Source of the DNA: Akkermansiaceae bacterium
GTDB lineage: Bacteria > Verrucomicrobiota > Verrucomicrobiia > Verrucomicrobiales > Akkermansiaceae
DNA: 12,271 nt
Assembly: GCA_023301335.1 (NCBI GenBank)
Contig: JALZVA010000108.1
Span: 1 to 12,271, forward strand
Direction: 5' to 3'
Below are positions 1 through 7,312 of this stretch, piece by piece (position 1 is the stretch's first letter; each line of letters opens with the position of its first letter). The notes below the pieces were generated by a model. The model was not told where the DNA came from. It made no database searches and saw only the letters and a program-made list of their open reading frames with translations. A program made the position numbers and the translations under genes.

Positions 1-2
1 TC

Positions 3-308
3 ATTGAGGATACTCCAGAATCTATTCATCCATCTCATTCATCCTTGATGCGAGAAACATGGAGTGAGCCTGAGCAGGATGATGAACCTCTTGAAGAAGA
101 ACTCCTCCCTTCCTCAAAATCAGAAGAAATTCTCGAAGAGGAACCACACCAAAATCCTGAGAAAACTCTCCCTCCTGCCCCTTTACATTCTCAAACGAAC
201 TTTATAGAAGAAACCCCTGAGGATCTTACAGAAGAAGTGGCAGCACCAAAGAAAACTCAGCAACGATCTAAGAAGAAAAAGTCTAACTCTCAAATGGAAC
301 TCTTCTAA
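3..308 (+). CDS. C-terminal end of an acidic low-complexity protein, 5' partial
   Basis: The frame is open from the left edge of the window with no stop, so this is the tail (101 visible residues) of a larger protein. A TTG at 45 or ATG at 48 could be mistaken for its start. The visible part has no recognisable fold. It is rich in Glu, Pro and Ser with runs of acidic residues, then turns basic (a KKKK run) just before the end. The last five residues are QMELF. This matches the loose consensus by which many DNA replication and repair proteins bind the bacterial sliding clamp (Q-x-x-L-F, often at the extreme C-terminus). The rest of the tail looks like a disordered linker. I cannot name the protein; a DNA-processing enzyme is an inference from this short motif only. 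The next gene begins 25 bases downstream on the same strand. Confidence 0.7.
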   Translation: MEDTPESIHPSHSSLMRETWSEPEQDDEPLEEELLPSSKSEEILEEEPHQNPEKTLPPAPLHSQTNFIEETPEDLTEEVAAPKKTQQRSKKKKSNSQMELF

Positions 309-333
309 CTATTTATTTTACGATTATCATACT

Positions 334-1446
334 ATGAATTTAACACGTGCAGCATACGGAACATGGAGCGCAGGTCGCTTCATGCATTTTGGCGAAACTC
401 TCACAGAAGAACACTTTATCGAATGTGTCCAACTCGCTTACGAAAATAATATCCGCACCTTTGTCACTGCTGACGCCTACGGCGCACTCAAAGCCGACGC
501 TCTTTTAGCTAAAGCTCTGCGTGGGATCGACCGTGACACTTACTGCCTCGTCGGCATGATTGGACATGATATCTATGAAGGGGAACGTCGTGGGTCTAAA
601 GGATGGCAGCGTTACACCGACCCAGAATTACGTGGTGAAGATGGCTATGCAGAATTTTTAAAAATGGCGACTGAGAAGACGCTTGAGGCAAACGAAACCG
701 ATCATTTCGACCTCTGCATGCTCCATAACCCTGATGAACTTGGCTATATTTCAGAAGCGTCTTGGAACGGAATGAATGACTTGAAAGCCCAAGGTCTCAC
801 TCAGCAAATCGGGATTGCCCCTGGGCCAGCGAATGGCTTCACACTCGACCTCATTAAGTGCTTTGAAGATTACGGCAGTATCATTGACTGGGCGATGCTC
901 ATTCTAAGCCCTATGGAACCTTGGCCAAGCCAGTTTGTCCTACCTGTCGCAGAGAGCCAAAATATTGATGTGATCACTCGCGTGGTTGACCACGGAGGGC
1001 TGTTCCATGACGACCTCAAACCTGGTCATGCATTCAAACCTGGTGACCACCGAAACTATCGTCCTGAAGGCTGGATTGAGCGAGGTCATACAAAGATGGA
1101 GCAAATGCGTCCGATTGCGGAAAAATACAACGTCAGCATGATGCACCTTGCAGCTCTGTGGAACCTCAGCCAACCTGCGGTAAAAAGCACTATTCCCACC
1201 TTCCTTCAAGAATCCCATACGGCTGCTATTCCGATCGAAGAGAAGATCAAGGACTTTGGTAAACTTCCAGACTTTAAGCTCACCGCTGAAGAAATGGAGA
1301 CGATCAGAAGCATTGGCGACAACACTGGCTGTATGATGCTCAAGGGCGCTAGCTCACGCCACCAAATCAGTGAACGACCAGACGAATGGCCCATGCGTAA
1401 AGACCTTTTAACCATAGCAGAAAAATACGGCTTAGGTGACTGGTAA
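334..1446 (+). CDS. Aldo/keto reductase-fold protein with altered catalytic tetrad
   Basis: A 370-residue protein of the aldo/keto reductase superfamily, which are (beta/alpha)8 barrels that normally reduce carbonyl groups with NADPH. Landmarks in order: the strand-2 motif FVTADAYG (residues 43-50); strand 3, LVGMIG (72-77); FDLCMLHNPDE (125-135); an acidic-to-IGIAPG segment (149-164) where typical members read KIRxIGVSN; and a late STIP segment matching the cofactor-binding loop region. Of the usual Asp-Tyr-Lys-His tetrad, Tyr49 and His131 are present. The Asp position is Val44 and the Lys position is Met75. Similar proteins with these changes seem to occur in Verrucomicrobiota, as far as I recall, so it may be a conserved divergent subfamily and not a decayed gene. 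The reading frame is intact. The ATG at 334 has no Shine-Dalgarno sequence. Substrate and activity are unknown. It is followed after 35 bases by the next plus-strand gene. Confidence 0.88.
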   Translation: MNLTRAAYGTWSAGRFMHFGETLTEEHFIECVQLAYENNIRTFVTADAYGALKADALLAKALRGIDRDTYCLVGMIGHDIYEGERRGSKGWQRYTDPELRGEDGYAEFLKMATEKTLEANETDHFDLCMLHNPDELGYISEASWNGMNDLKAQGLTQQIGIAPGPANGFTLDLIKCFEDYGSIIDWAMLILSPMEPWPSQFVLPVAESQNIDVITRVVDHGGLFHDDLKPGHAFKPGDHRNYRPEGWIERGHTKMEQMRPIAEKYNVSMMHLAALWNLSQPAVKSTIPTFLQESHTAAIPIEEKIKDFGKLPDFKLTAEEMETIRSIGDNTGCMMLKGASSRHQISERPDEWPMRKDLLTIAEKYGLGDW

Positions 1447-1481
1447 CCCCTCCTATTTTCCCTCCATTAACCATTACTAAC

Positions 1482-3164
1482 ATGCCTAAAACATCTGAAA
1501 CAGAAAACCTCCTTTCCGCTCACAGGAAGGTAAAGCTTTTACGCTTCACTGCTATCTTCGGATGGCTTGGATTTATCCTCGCCTTACTTTTCTTTAATCG
1601 CTCCAACAAGGTTCACCAAAGCACAATAGGTAATTTAGAGGCAGAGGCGATGGTCTCCGCTCAAGAAGCTAAGGTTTTTTCTGAGGAAGCTAACGTTTCT
1701 GCTGCCGAAATTCAATCTCTCAAGCAAGTCAAAGAACGCTTAGAAAGTAACGGACAAGCACTTCAGCAAAAATTAACCACTCAAGCTTCTGAAGCTAGCA
1801 CCTTCCAACAGCAATCAAATGCCACAGTAACTAAAAAAAACGGTTCCATTCTTCGTTTAGAAAATAAGCTCAAGCAAACAGAGGCTGGACAAGAAGAGCT
1901 CCACCTCACCTTGGTGAGCCTACTCGCCAAGGAACTGCTCTCCGCAGGAGCGACTTCCGAAGAGATTGATCGATTTGTAAAAGCATTACACGGGCAGCCA
2001 CTCACTAACCCTACTCAAGTTCAACTCTATCATAACCAAATTGCCAAAAGCTATCTACACGCTGGCAACCATGATTCAGCAAATAAACATCTCGCTCTAG
2101 CAGGTGATACGGATTCCCCAAAAACCCAAAAACTCATCGCAGATATTCAGCTTTCCAAAGCCATTGCAAATGTGAACAAGGCAATTAAAGACAAGTTATC
2201 AGATGCCGAAACAAAGAAATCCTTCCAACATGCATGGGAAGTTCTAGAAACTAGAAAAACCTCCGATCCCACAAGTTACGCAGAGACATCTAACAATCTG
2301 TTTGAACTACAGCTCACCCATATTCTTAGCTCTCCGCCGCTTGAAGCAATTAAGAAATTCGAAAGCTTGTTAGGGACACTAAAAACTGAACAAAAATTAT
2401 CCGGCCGTAACGCTAAAAAAATCTTAGCGGTCACACTCAGAGCTTATCTCATCAGCTACGCACTAGGAAACAAGGAACAGTGTAAGCACTACGAAACCCT
2501 CATCACTAACACCAAGGCAGACATCCCGAAACTTAAAGACGGATCCACAGATCCACAGATCTTCACAGTAGAGGCGACTCTCTCACTCAGTAAACTAGAC
2601 GAGCTATTTATCACTGGAGAGCCTAGTGCTATCCTCAAGCAAGTTTCCCACCTACAGCAGATCACTAAGCATAAGAATTTCCCCACATCTGTTATTTTTG
2701 ATTCCGCTGCTGCGGGTCACCAGGCAGCTGTTTACTTTGAGCGAGGAGAAATCACAAAGGGTAGGAAATTTCTTACTGACGGGATTTCTAACCTTCAAGC
2801 TTTTGTTAAAAAACACCCTCAGCACGCGACTGCACAATTCAGGCTGGGTGTCTTGTATTGGCTTCAAGCTCAGCTGACGACTAGCTCCAGTGTGGTCTCT
2901 ACGAGTCTTCAGGAAGCTAAGGTCACGCTCGAAAAAGCCTTACAACTTAAAACAGGAGTCTTGACCAACACCATCGAGCAGTTTTCTGCGATGGTTGACG
3001 GAGACCTTGGTCACTTTGCTTATAAAAATAATCGTAAAAGCGACGCCAAACGTTTCTTTTCCTCAGCTCTAGCCCATTGGAAAAAGATTGAGCAAAAATG
3101 GGGGAAAACCTCAGAGACCAAAGAAGGAATCGATTACTGTACGTGGCGGATCAGCAGTCTTTAG
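1482..3164 (+). CDS. Membrane-anchored coiled-coil/TPR-like protein of unknown function
   Basis: A 560-residue protein. It has a short charged N-terminus (residues 1-19), one clear hydrophobic helix (about 20-39), then a long Ala/Gln/Glu-rich helical region (about 47-150) with heptad-like spacing that should form a coiled coil. The remainder is mostly helical. TPR-like helix pairs can be seen around 187-208 (YLHAGNHDSANKHLALAG) and 408-490, the latter including a KHPQHATAQFRLGVLYW segment. Positive residues before the helix suggest that the N-terminus is cytoplasmic and the bulk lies outside the cytoplasm. The closing DYCTWRISSL resembles the tails of some large Verrucomicrobiota Ser/Thr-kinase/TPR proteins. 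No kinase domain is present, so a relation to them is only a guess. The ATG at 1482 has no Shine-Dalgarno sequence. The stop lies 14 bases from the stop of the converging minus-strand transporter gene, with no convincing terminator hairpin between. Confidence 0.8.
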   Translation: MPKTSETENLLSAHRKVKLLRFTAIFGWLGFILALLFFNRSNKVHQSTIGNLEAEAMVSAQEAKVFSEEANVSAAEIQSLKQVKERLESNGQALQQKLTTQASEASTFQQQSNATVTKKNGSILRLENKLKQTEAGQEELHLTLVSLLAKELLSAGATSEEIDRFVKALHGQPLTNPTQVQLYHNQIAKSYLHAGNHDSANKHLALAGDTDSPKTQKLIADIQLSKAIANVNKAIKDKLSDAETKKSFQHAWEVLETRKTSDPTSYAETSNNLFELQLTHILSSPPLEAIKKFESLLGTLKTEQKLSGRNAKKILAVTLRAYLISYALGNKEQCKHYETLITNTKADIPKLKDGSTDPQIFTVEATLSLSKLDELFITGEPSAILKQVSHLQQITKHKNFPTSVIFDSAAAGHQAAVYFERGEITKGRKFLTDGISNLQAFVKKHPQHATAQFRLGVLYWLQAQLTTSSSVVSTSLQEAKVTLEKALQLKTGVLTNTIEQFSAMVDGDLGHFAYKNNRKSDAKRFFSSALAHWKKIEQKWGKTSETKEGIDYCTWRISSL

Positions 3165-3178
3165 AATTTAGAGAATGT

Positions 3179-4189
3179 TTATGCCTTACTCGCTGCCTGT
3201 CGGTAATCTTCCTCACTAAGTGAGCAAGGATCAGCCATCACCCAATGGCCAGGCTCGATTTCAACTAAGGGCATAGCAAGTCCTACGGTCTCGTCATACT
3301 TCGGGTGATTAATCCGGTGTCCAAAAGCGCTTCCTGCTGGAGGATTAATAGGTGAAGGCACCTCCCCCTCAAGTCTTACACGTTTCTTTTTTGTATCAGG
3401 GTCTGTCTCAGGTATCGCTGAGAGTAGAGCCTTGGTATACGCGTGCTTGGGGTTTTTATAAATCGTTTCTGAGTCTGCTAGCTCGACAATTTTTCCAAGA
3501 TACATCACAGCTACCCGATCTGAAATATGCTTCACCACTGCTAGGTCATGAGCGATGAAGAGGTACGCCATGTTCAGTTCTTTCTGTAGCTCTACTAAAA
3601 GATTAAGCACTTGTGACTGCACCGATACATCGAGGGCTGATACGGGTTCATCCAGCACCAAGAGCTTCGGATTCAGAGCTATTGCACGTGCGATACCGAT
3701 CCGCTGCCTCTGCCCACCAGAAAAGTCAGTGGGGTAACGATCCGCCGCATCTGCGGGTAGGCCCACTTTTTCTAACAGCTCATCAACTTTCATATTGCGT
3801 TCCACCATTGTCCCTATTCTTTGGATATCCAATGGCTCCCGCACGATCCTTCTTACTGAAAATCTAGAGTTCAAAGATTCCGCAGGATCTTGGAACATCA
3901 TCTGAAAATCGGTGCGATAAGGTCGCACTCCACCTGCTGACAGATGCGTGATATCCACACCATTCATGATGACGCTGCCAGCTGTTGGCTTATAGAGTCG
4001 CACAATCGCCTTCCCCAAAGTGGATTTACCACAGCCTGACTCTCCCACTAACCCGAGAGTTTCACCTTCCTTTACGAAGAGGGACACATCGTCAACTGCT
4101 TTCACAGCACCGATTTTCCGCATCATTACCCCTCCTCTGACAGGGAAGTGCATCTTCAAATTATTTACCTCTAACACAGACTCTTTCAT
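3179..4189 (-). CDS. oppF: Peptide ABC importer ATPase, OppF/DppF type
   Basis: A 336-residue ABC ATPase, one of the two cytoplasmic motors of the importer encoded upstream. All nucleotide-binding motifs are intact: Walker A GESGCGKST (49-57), Q-loop Gln100 (MMFQDP), signature FSGGQRQR (156-163), Walker B LLVLDE (176-181) and H-loop His214 (FIAHD). The FQDPAESLNSR stretch and the C-terminal oligopeptide-transport extension after KHAYTKALL place it in the OppF/DppF group. In most relatives the extension has a cysteine motif (GCxFxxRC and further cysteines). Here the matching positions read GSAFGHRI (286-293), and only one cysteine (322) remains in the tail. The gene is the last of the minus-strand run. 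It starts 17 bases after the oppD stop, with only a weak AAGAA-like ribosome site. Substrate is inferred from the family as short peptides or related compounds. Confidence 0.93.
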   Translation of the reverse strand: MKESVLEVNNLKMHFPVRGGVMMRKIGAVKAVDDVSLFVKEGETLGLVGESGCGKSTLGKAIVRLYKPTAGSVIMNGVDITHLSAGGVRPYRTDFQMMFQDPAESLNSRFSVRRIVREPLDIQRIGTMVERNMKVDELLEKVGLPADAADRYPTDFSGGQRQRIGIARAIALNPKLLVLDEPVSALDVSVQSQVLNLLVELQKELNMAYLFIAHDLAVVKHISDRVAVMYLGKIVELADSETIYKNPKHAYTKALLSAIPETDPDTKKKRVRLEGEVPSPINPPAGSAFGHRINHPKYDETVGLAMPLVEIEPGHWVMADPCSLSEEDYRQAASKA

Positions 4190-4206
4190 TATTTCTTATG
4201 TTTGGA

Positions 4207-5178
4207 TTACTGATAGCACCTTGGGCAGGTTTCCACCCAATGTCCTGGCTCTACTTCTTCAAATTTTGGACGGACAGTTAGCTCACTCACATCGACTTCC
4301 ATACGTTGGCAAAATCTGCAGCCTTCGACAAAATTCGCAATACTAGAAACCGTTCCCGGAATTGTTGGCAGCGTTGCTTTATTTGGTGTCTCTAGTGATA
4401 GGATAGATTTAATTAAGGCTTTCGTATAAGCGTGCTTAGGATTTTTAAAGATGGTTTTCACCGTTCCTTTTTCCACCACTCTTCCCGCATACATGACTAC
4501 TACTTCATCACAGGTTTCGGCAATCACACCAAGGTCGTGTGTGATCATGATCACAGCCATTCCCATTTCTTTTTGTAGATCGTTAATAAGATCTAGGATC
4601 TCAGCCTGGACTGTCACATCCAGTGCAGTGGTGGGCTCATCAGCGATGAGGAGGTCTGGTTTACACGCCAAGGCAATCGCGATCATCACCCTTTGCCTCA
4701 TTCCACCTGATAGCTGGTGTGGGTATTCATCGACACGCTTTTCAGGAGCAGGGATACCTACTTTTTTAAGCATCTCGATAGCTTCCACCCGAGCCTCTTG
4801 CTTGCTCATCTTAGTGTGGAGTAACAGCACCTCAGCTACTTGTCTTCCTACTTTATGCACCGGGTTTAATGCTGTCATTGGTTCTTGAAAAATCACGCCA
4901 ATATCCCCGCCTCGGTATTGATACATTTCCTTCGCCGAAGCTTTCGCTAGATCTACTCCTTTGAATAACACTTCTCCACCTTTGACTACTCCCATAGGTT
5001 TAGGAAGTAAGTCAATCAGTGACATACACGTTACAGATTTCCCACACCCAGATTCTCCAACCACTCCCAAAGTCTTCCCCTCAGAAACGGAAAAACTCAC
5101 TCCATCGACTGCACGTAGCCACTGAGAACCTGAACCAAATTCGGTGATCAGATTTTTCACTTCTAGTACCTTACTCAC
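4207..5178 (-). CDS. oppD: Peptide ABC importer ATPase, OppD/DppD type
   Basis: A 323-residue ABC ATPase that pairs with OppF. Numbered from the GTG at 5178, the motifs are Walker A GESGCGKS (41-48), Q-loop Gln98 (IFQEP), signature LSGGMRQR (156-163), Walker B LLIADE (176-181) and H-loop His214. The FQEPMTALNP and LSGGMRQRVMIA segments are typical of OppD. I prefer the GTG at 5178 over one at 5187 because a perfect AGGAGG lies 8 bases before the former, while the latter would sit on that ribosome site. The start overlaps the end of the binding-protein gene, whose stop is at 5171-5173, so translation is probably coupled. The C-terminal extension carries four cysteines as two CX2C pairs (287/290 and 318/321) separated by 27 residues. 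This differs from the usual CX6C-type arrangement and suits a bound metal or iron-sulfur cluster. Confidence 0.93.
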   Translation of the reverse strand: MSKVLEVKNLITEFGSGSQWLRAVDGVSFSVSEGKTLGVVGESGCGKSVTCMSLIDLLPKPMGVVKGGEVLFKGVDLAKASAKEMYQYRGGDIGVIFQEPMTALNPVHKVGRQVAEVLLLHTKMSKQEARVEAIEMLKKVGIPAPEKRVDEYPHQLSGGMRQRVMIAIALACKPDLLIADEPTTALDVTVQAEILDLINDLQKEMGMAVIMITHDLGVIAETCDEVVVMYAGRVVEKGTVKTIFKNPKHAYTKALIKSILSLETPNKATLPTIPGTVSSIANFVEGCRFCQRMEVDVSELTVRPKFEEVEPGHWVETCPRCYQ

Positions 5179-7312
5179 CTGACACACCTCCTAGTTCACG
5201 CTGCTCTAACTCTTCCAATGAGGGAATACCCTCTTTATACAAATCAAACATATAGTTTTTCTCTGGTAGCGCCTCTCCTCTTTTCTTGCTTTCCAAAATT
5301 CTTTTCTTTTCCTCTTCATCAATCCAATAGAGATAAAACTCTGTAGGCCACGAAACTTTAGGACTATTAAATTGATAGTGTTTTGAATCTGGCCACTTAA
5401 CCCAATTCCAATACCCTATTCTTGTGTAAGCATTTTTAAACGCAGGGATGAACAAGGCTTCATCGTGTACGATATTTTGGACCTCCCATGAGGCTTCTTT
5501 GAGTGATTTTTTAGAGCGTGCATCTCTTACCACACGCACTAATTCATCCATGCGTTTACCTTCGTAAGAATTGATATTATTTGTCTGAGCTTTTAAATTC
5601 CCCTGGTGGTCTCGCGCGTTAGAGGAATGGAAAAATTGATAATAACTAGGGAATGGAGGACTTGCACTCCATCCTATGTAGCAAGTCATATGCTGCTTCG
5701 CTATCACCTTCCCGAAGAATTGGTTCCCTTCCCCACCGTCAAGAGTCAGGTCTAAGCCTGCTTTTTTTGCTCCTTCTTTAAGTATCCCCATGAGTTGATC
5801 CGTGGAGCTTGATTTTCCATAGGTGATCTCTATGCGGAGGCGGTTGCCTTTTTCATTTTGTAAAAACCCGTCTTTATCTCTAGAGGTATAGCCAGCTCGT
5901 GCAAATGCTTCCTCTGCTTTCTCCACCGAATACGCTCTCGCTTTGACCGAAGGGTCTGTGTAATCCCCGTAACCTTCACTAAACTGATTGAGACGTGAGG
6001 AATCTCCTCGATATACAATCGTATTCGCTTTCTCGAAGTCTAAGGCATGTGCCAAACCTATACGAATATCTTTATTATCCATAGGATACACCCCGACATT
6101 ACAATAAAACCCTCTAGGGACACGTGGATAGACATTGTAGAATTGAGCTTTACTGAGATAACCGTTAAAGTATTCAGGAATTTCCATTTTATCATACCAA
6201 TACTCGGGTAAACCAAGTCCAAATGTATCAATCTTCCCAAGCTTAAACATCTCAAATGCCTTAGATCCTTCAGCAATCACTTGGTAGAGGATCTTATCTA
6301 CATTATTGGTGTAGCGATAAAACTTTCGATCTTTTGCCCACCAATCTTTAACTCTAGACATGGTAAAGCTACGACCTTTTTTAATATCTTTCTCTAATAA
6401 CTGATACGCCCCAGTTGTGGGAGGAAACTTCCACTGATATCGTTCCTTATAGTCTGGCCCATATTCTTGGTAAAAATGTAGGGCTGAAACCCCCACACTG
6501 GTAAAGCTCGGCATATCTACTTTGGATACAGGAAGAGTCACGGCAATAGTGCGCTCATCATAGATCGTTAGCTGCGCGTATTCATCTTTGAAATACTGTT
6601 TTTGGAATGGGGCTGAAATATTATCGGATAGGCGAATGTAGAAGTAACACAGCACATCCTCTGCCTGAACTGACTCACCATCACTGAACGTAGCTTTGGG
6701 ATCTATTCTAAAGTAAACGGTTTTCCCATTTTTATCCTCTGCCCACTCATGAGCTAAGCCTGGATAGATCTTATCTGTAATCGGGTGTTTATTCACCATA
6801 TACATATTGATCTCGTCATACATGTACCTTCGTGAACTATGGTTCGAGCTATCTCCAATAGGTCGTAATGTTTTTGGAAATTCAGTAATAAAGTTTTGGA
6901 AGATCCCTCCCTTTGTTGCTCTTGAGTCTCCTATCTCAGGGTTTTCCATCCCATTTTCCCAGACTAAATCCTTAGGGAGATCGTCTATCGTCTTCATGCT
7001 GAAGTAGTCTCCTAAACTCTGTCTGAATTCCACTCTCTCCAGATTTTTCTTAAGCCCCTCAAGGTTTGATTGCAGTTTCTCCTTTTCGCTCTCCGAGTCT
7101 TGCTCACTAATTTTCTTCTCCAGCTCTGTAAGTTGCTGCGTGTAGTTAGTCTGTTCTTCACTAAGCCAGCTTTTAATATAAGCATTATAGTCTCTTACAA
7201 AGCTATCAATATTAGCCTTACGCTCGCTCGTCTGAATTTCTTCTCGGCACGAGTGCAGAAGCAATGTGGAACAAACAGAGATGAAGATAGCAACAAATGC
7301 AGAGAGTTTCAT
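5171..7312 (-). CDS. YejA-like peptide-binding lipoprotein (SBP family 5)
   Basis: A 713-residue extracytoplasmic solute-binding protein of the SBP_bac_5 family that should deliver peptides or peptide-like compounds to the permeases. A short hydrophobic signal ends in LLHSC with the lipidated cysteine at 22; His at -2 is unusual but tolerable. Residues 23-132 form a highly charged, helix-prone segment (55-95 look like a coiled coil). The binding domain begins near KGGIF (134-138). Family hallmarks are GLAHEWAED, FRIDPKATFSDG, AEDVLCYF, PPTTGAYQ, VKDWWAKD, DIRIGLAHALDFE and a YWNW near the C-terminus. The DFEKANTIVYRG and QFSEGYG segments resemble YejA more than OppA or DppA. E. coli YejA is about 600 residues, so the extra length is mainly the N-terminal stalk. 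The ATG shares a base with the stop of the YejE-type gene (TAATG). The gene lies between the permease and ATPase genes, whereas yejA is first in E. coli. Confidence 0.9.
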   Translation of the reverse strand: MKLSAFVAIFISVCSTLLLHSCREEIQTSERKANIDSFVRDYNAYIKSWLSEEQTNYTQQLTELEKKISEQDSESEKEKLQSNLEGLKKNLERVEFRQSLGDYFSMKTIDDLPKDLVWENGMENPEIGDSRATKGGIFQNFITEFPKTLRPIGDSSNHSSRRYMYDEINMYMVNKHPITDKIYPGLAHEWAEDKNGKTVYFRIDPKATFSDGESVQAEDVLCYFYIRLSDNISAPFQKQYFKDEYAQLTIYDERTIAVTLPVSKVDMPSFTSVGVSALHFYQEYGPDYKERYQWKFPPTTGAYQLLEKDIKKGRSFTMSRVKDWWAKDRKFYRYTNNVDKILYQVIAEGSKAFEMFKLGKIDTFGLGLPEYWYDKMEIPEYFNGYLSKAQFYNVYPRVPRGFYCNVGVYPMDNKDIRIGLAHALDFEKANTIVYRGDSSRLNQFSEGYGDYTDPSVKARAYSVEKAEEAFARAGYTSRDKDGFLQNEKGNRLRIEITYGKSSSTDQLMGILKEGAKKAGLDLTLDGGEGNQFFGKVIAKQHMTCYIGWSASPPFPSYYQFFHSSNARDHQGNLKAQTNNINSYEGKRMDELVRVVRDARSKKSLKEASWEVQNIVHDEALFIPAFKNAYTRIGYWNWVKWPDSKHYQFNSPKVSWPTEFYLYWIDEEEKKRILESKKRGEALPEKNYMFDLYKEGIPSLEELEQRELGGVSGE
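5187..5192 (-). promoter_or_regulatory. Strong Shine-Dalgarno sequence for oppD
   Basis: Read on the minus strand this is AGGAGG, followed by 8 bases and then the GTG at 5178. It lies inside the last codons of the binding-protein gene. It is the only full consensus ribosome site I found in front of any gene in the window, and it decides the oppD start. Confidence 0.8.

Noticed and set aside
45..308. Small independent gene starting at TTG 45 or ATG 48
   Set aside because: The frame is open to the window edge and the composition is continuous across these codons, so it is the tail of a longer gene.
309..333. Possible promoter -10 element ahead of the aldo/keto reductase gene
   Set aside because: The AT-rich gap gives TATCAT-like strings by chance, and no matching -35 element can be supported.
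2542..2567. Short direct repeat GATCCACA GATCCACA GATCTTCACA
   Set aside because: Two and a half imperfect copies inside a coding frame, with no flanking structure; probably chance or local slippage.
3165..3178. Possible terminator between the convergent genes
   Set aside because: The gap is only 14 AT-rich bases. I found no GC-rich stem or perfect inverted repeat followed by a T run.
4020..4346. Plus-strand open frame of 108 codons spanning the oppD-oppF junction
   Set aside because: It is antisense to two clear ABC ATPases and has no domain signal or ribosome site.
4451..4888. Plus-strand open frame of 145 codons
   Set aside because: It is fully antisense to the oppD ATPase core. Its Ser/Thr/Ile-rich composition is what a reversed conserved gene gives.
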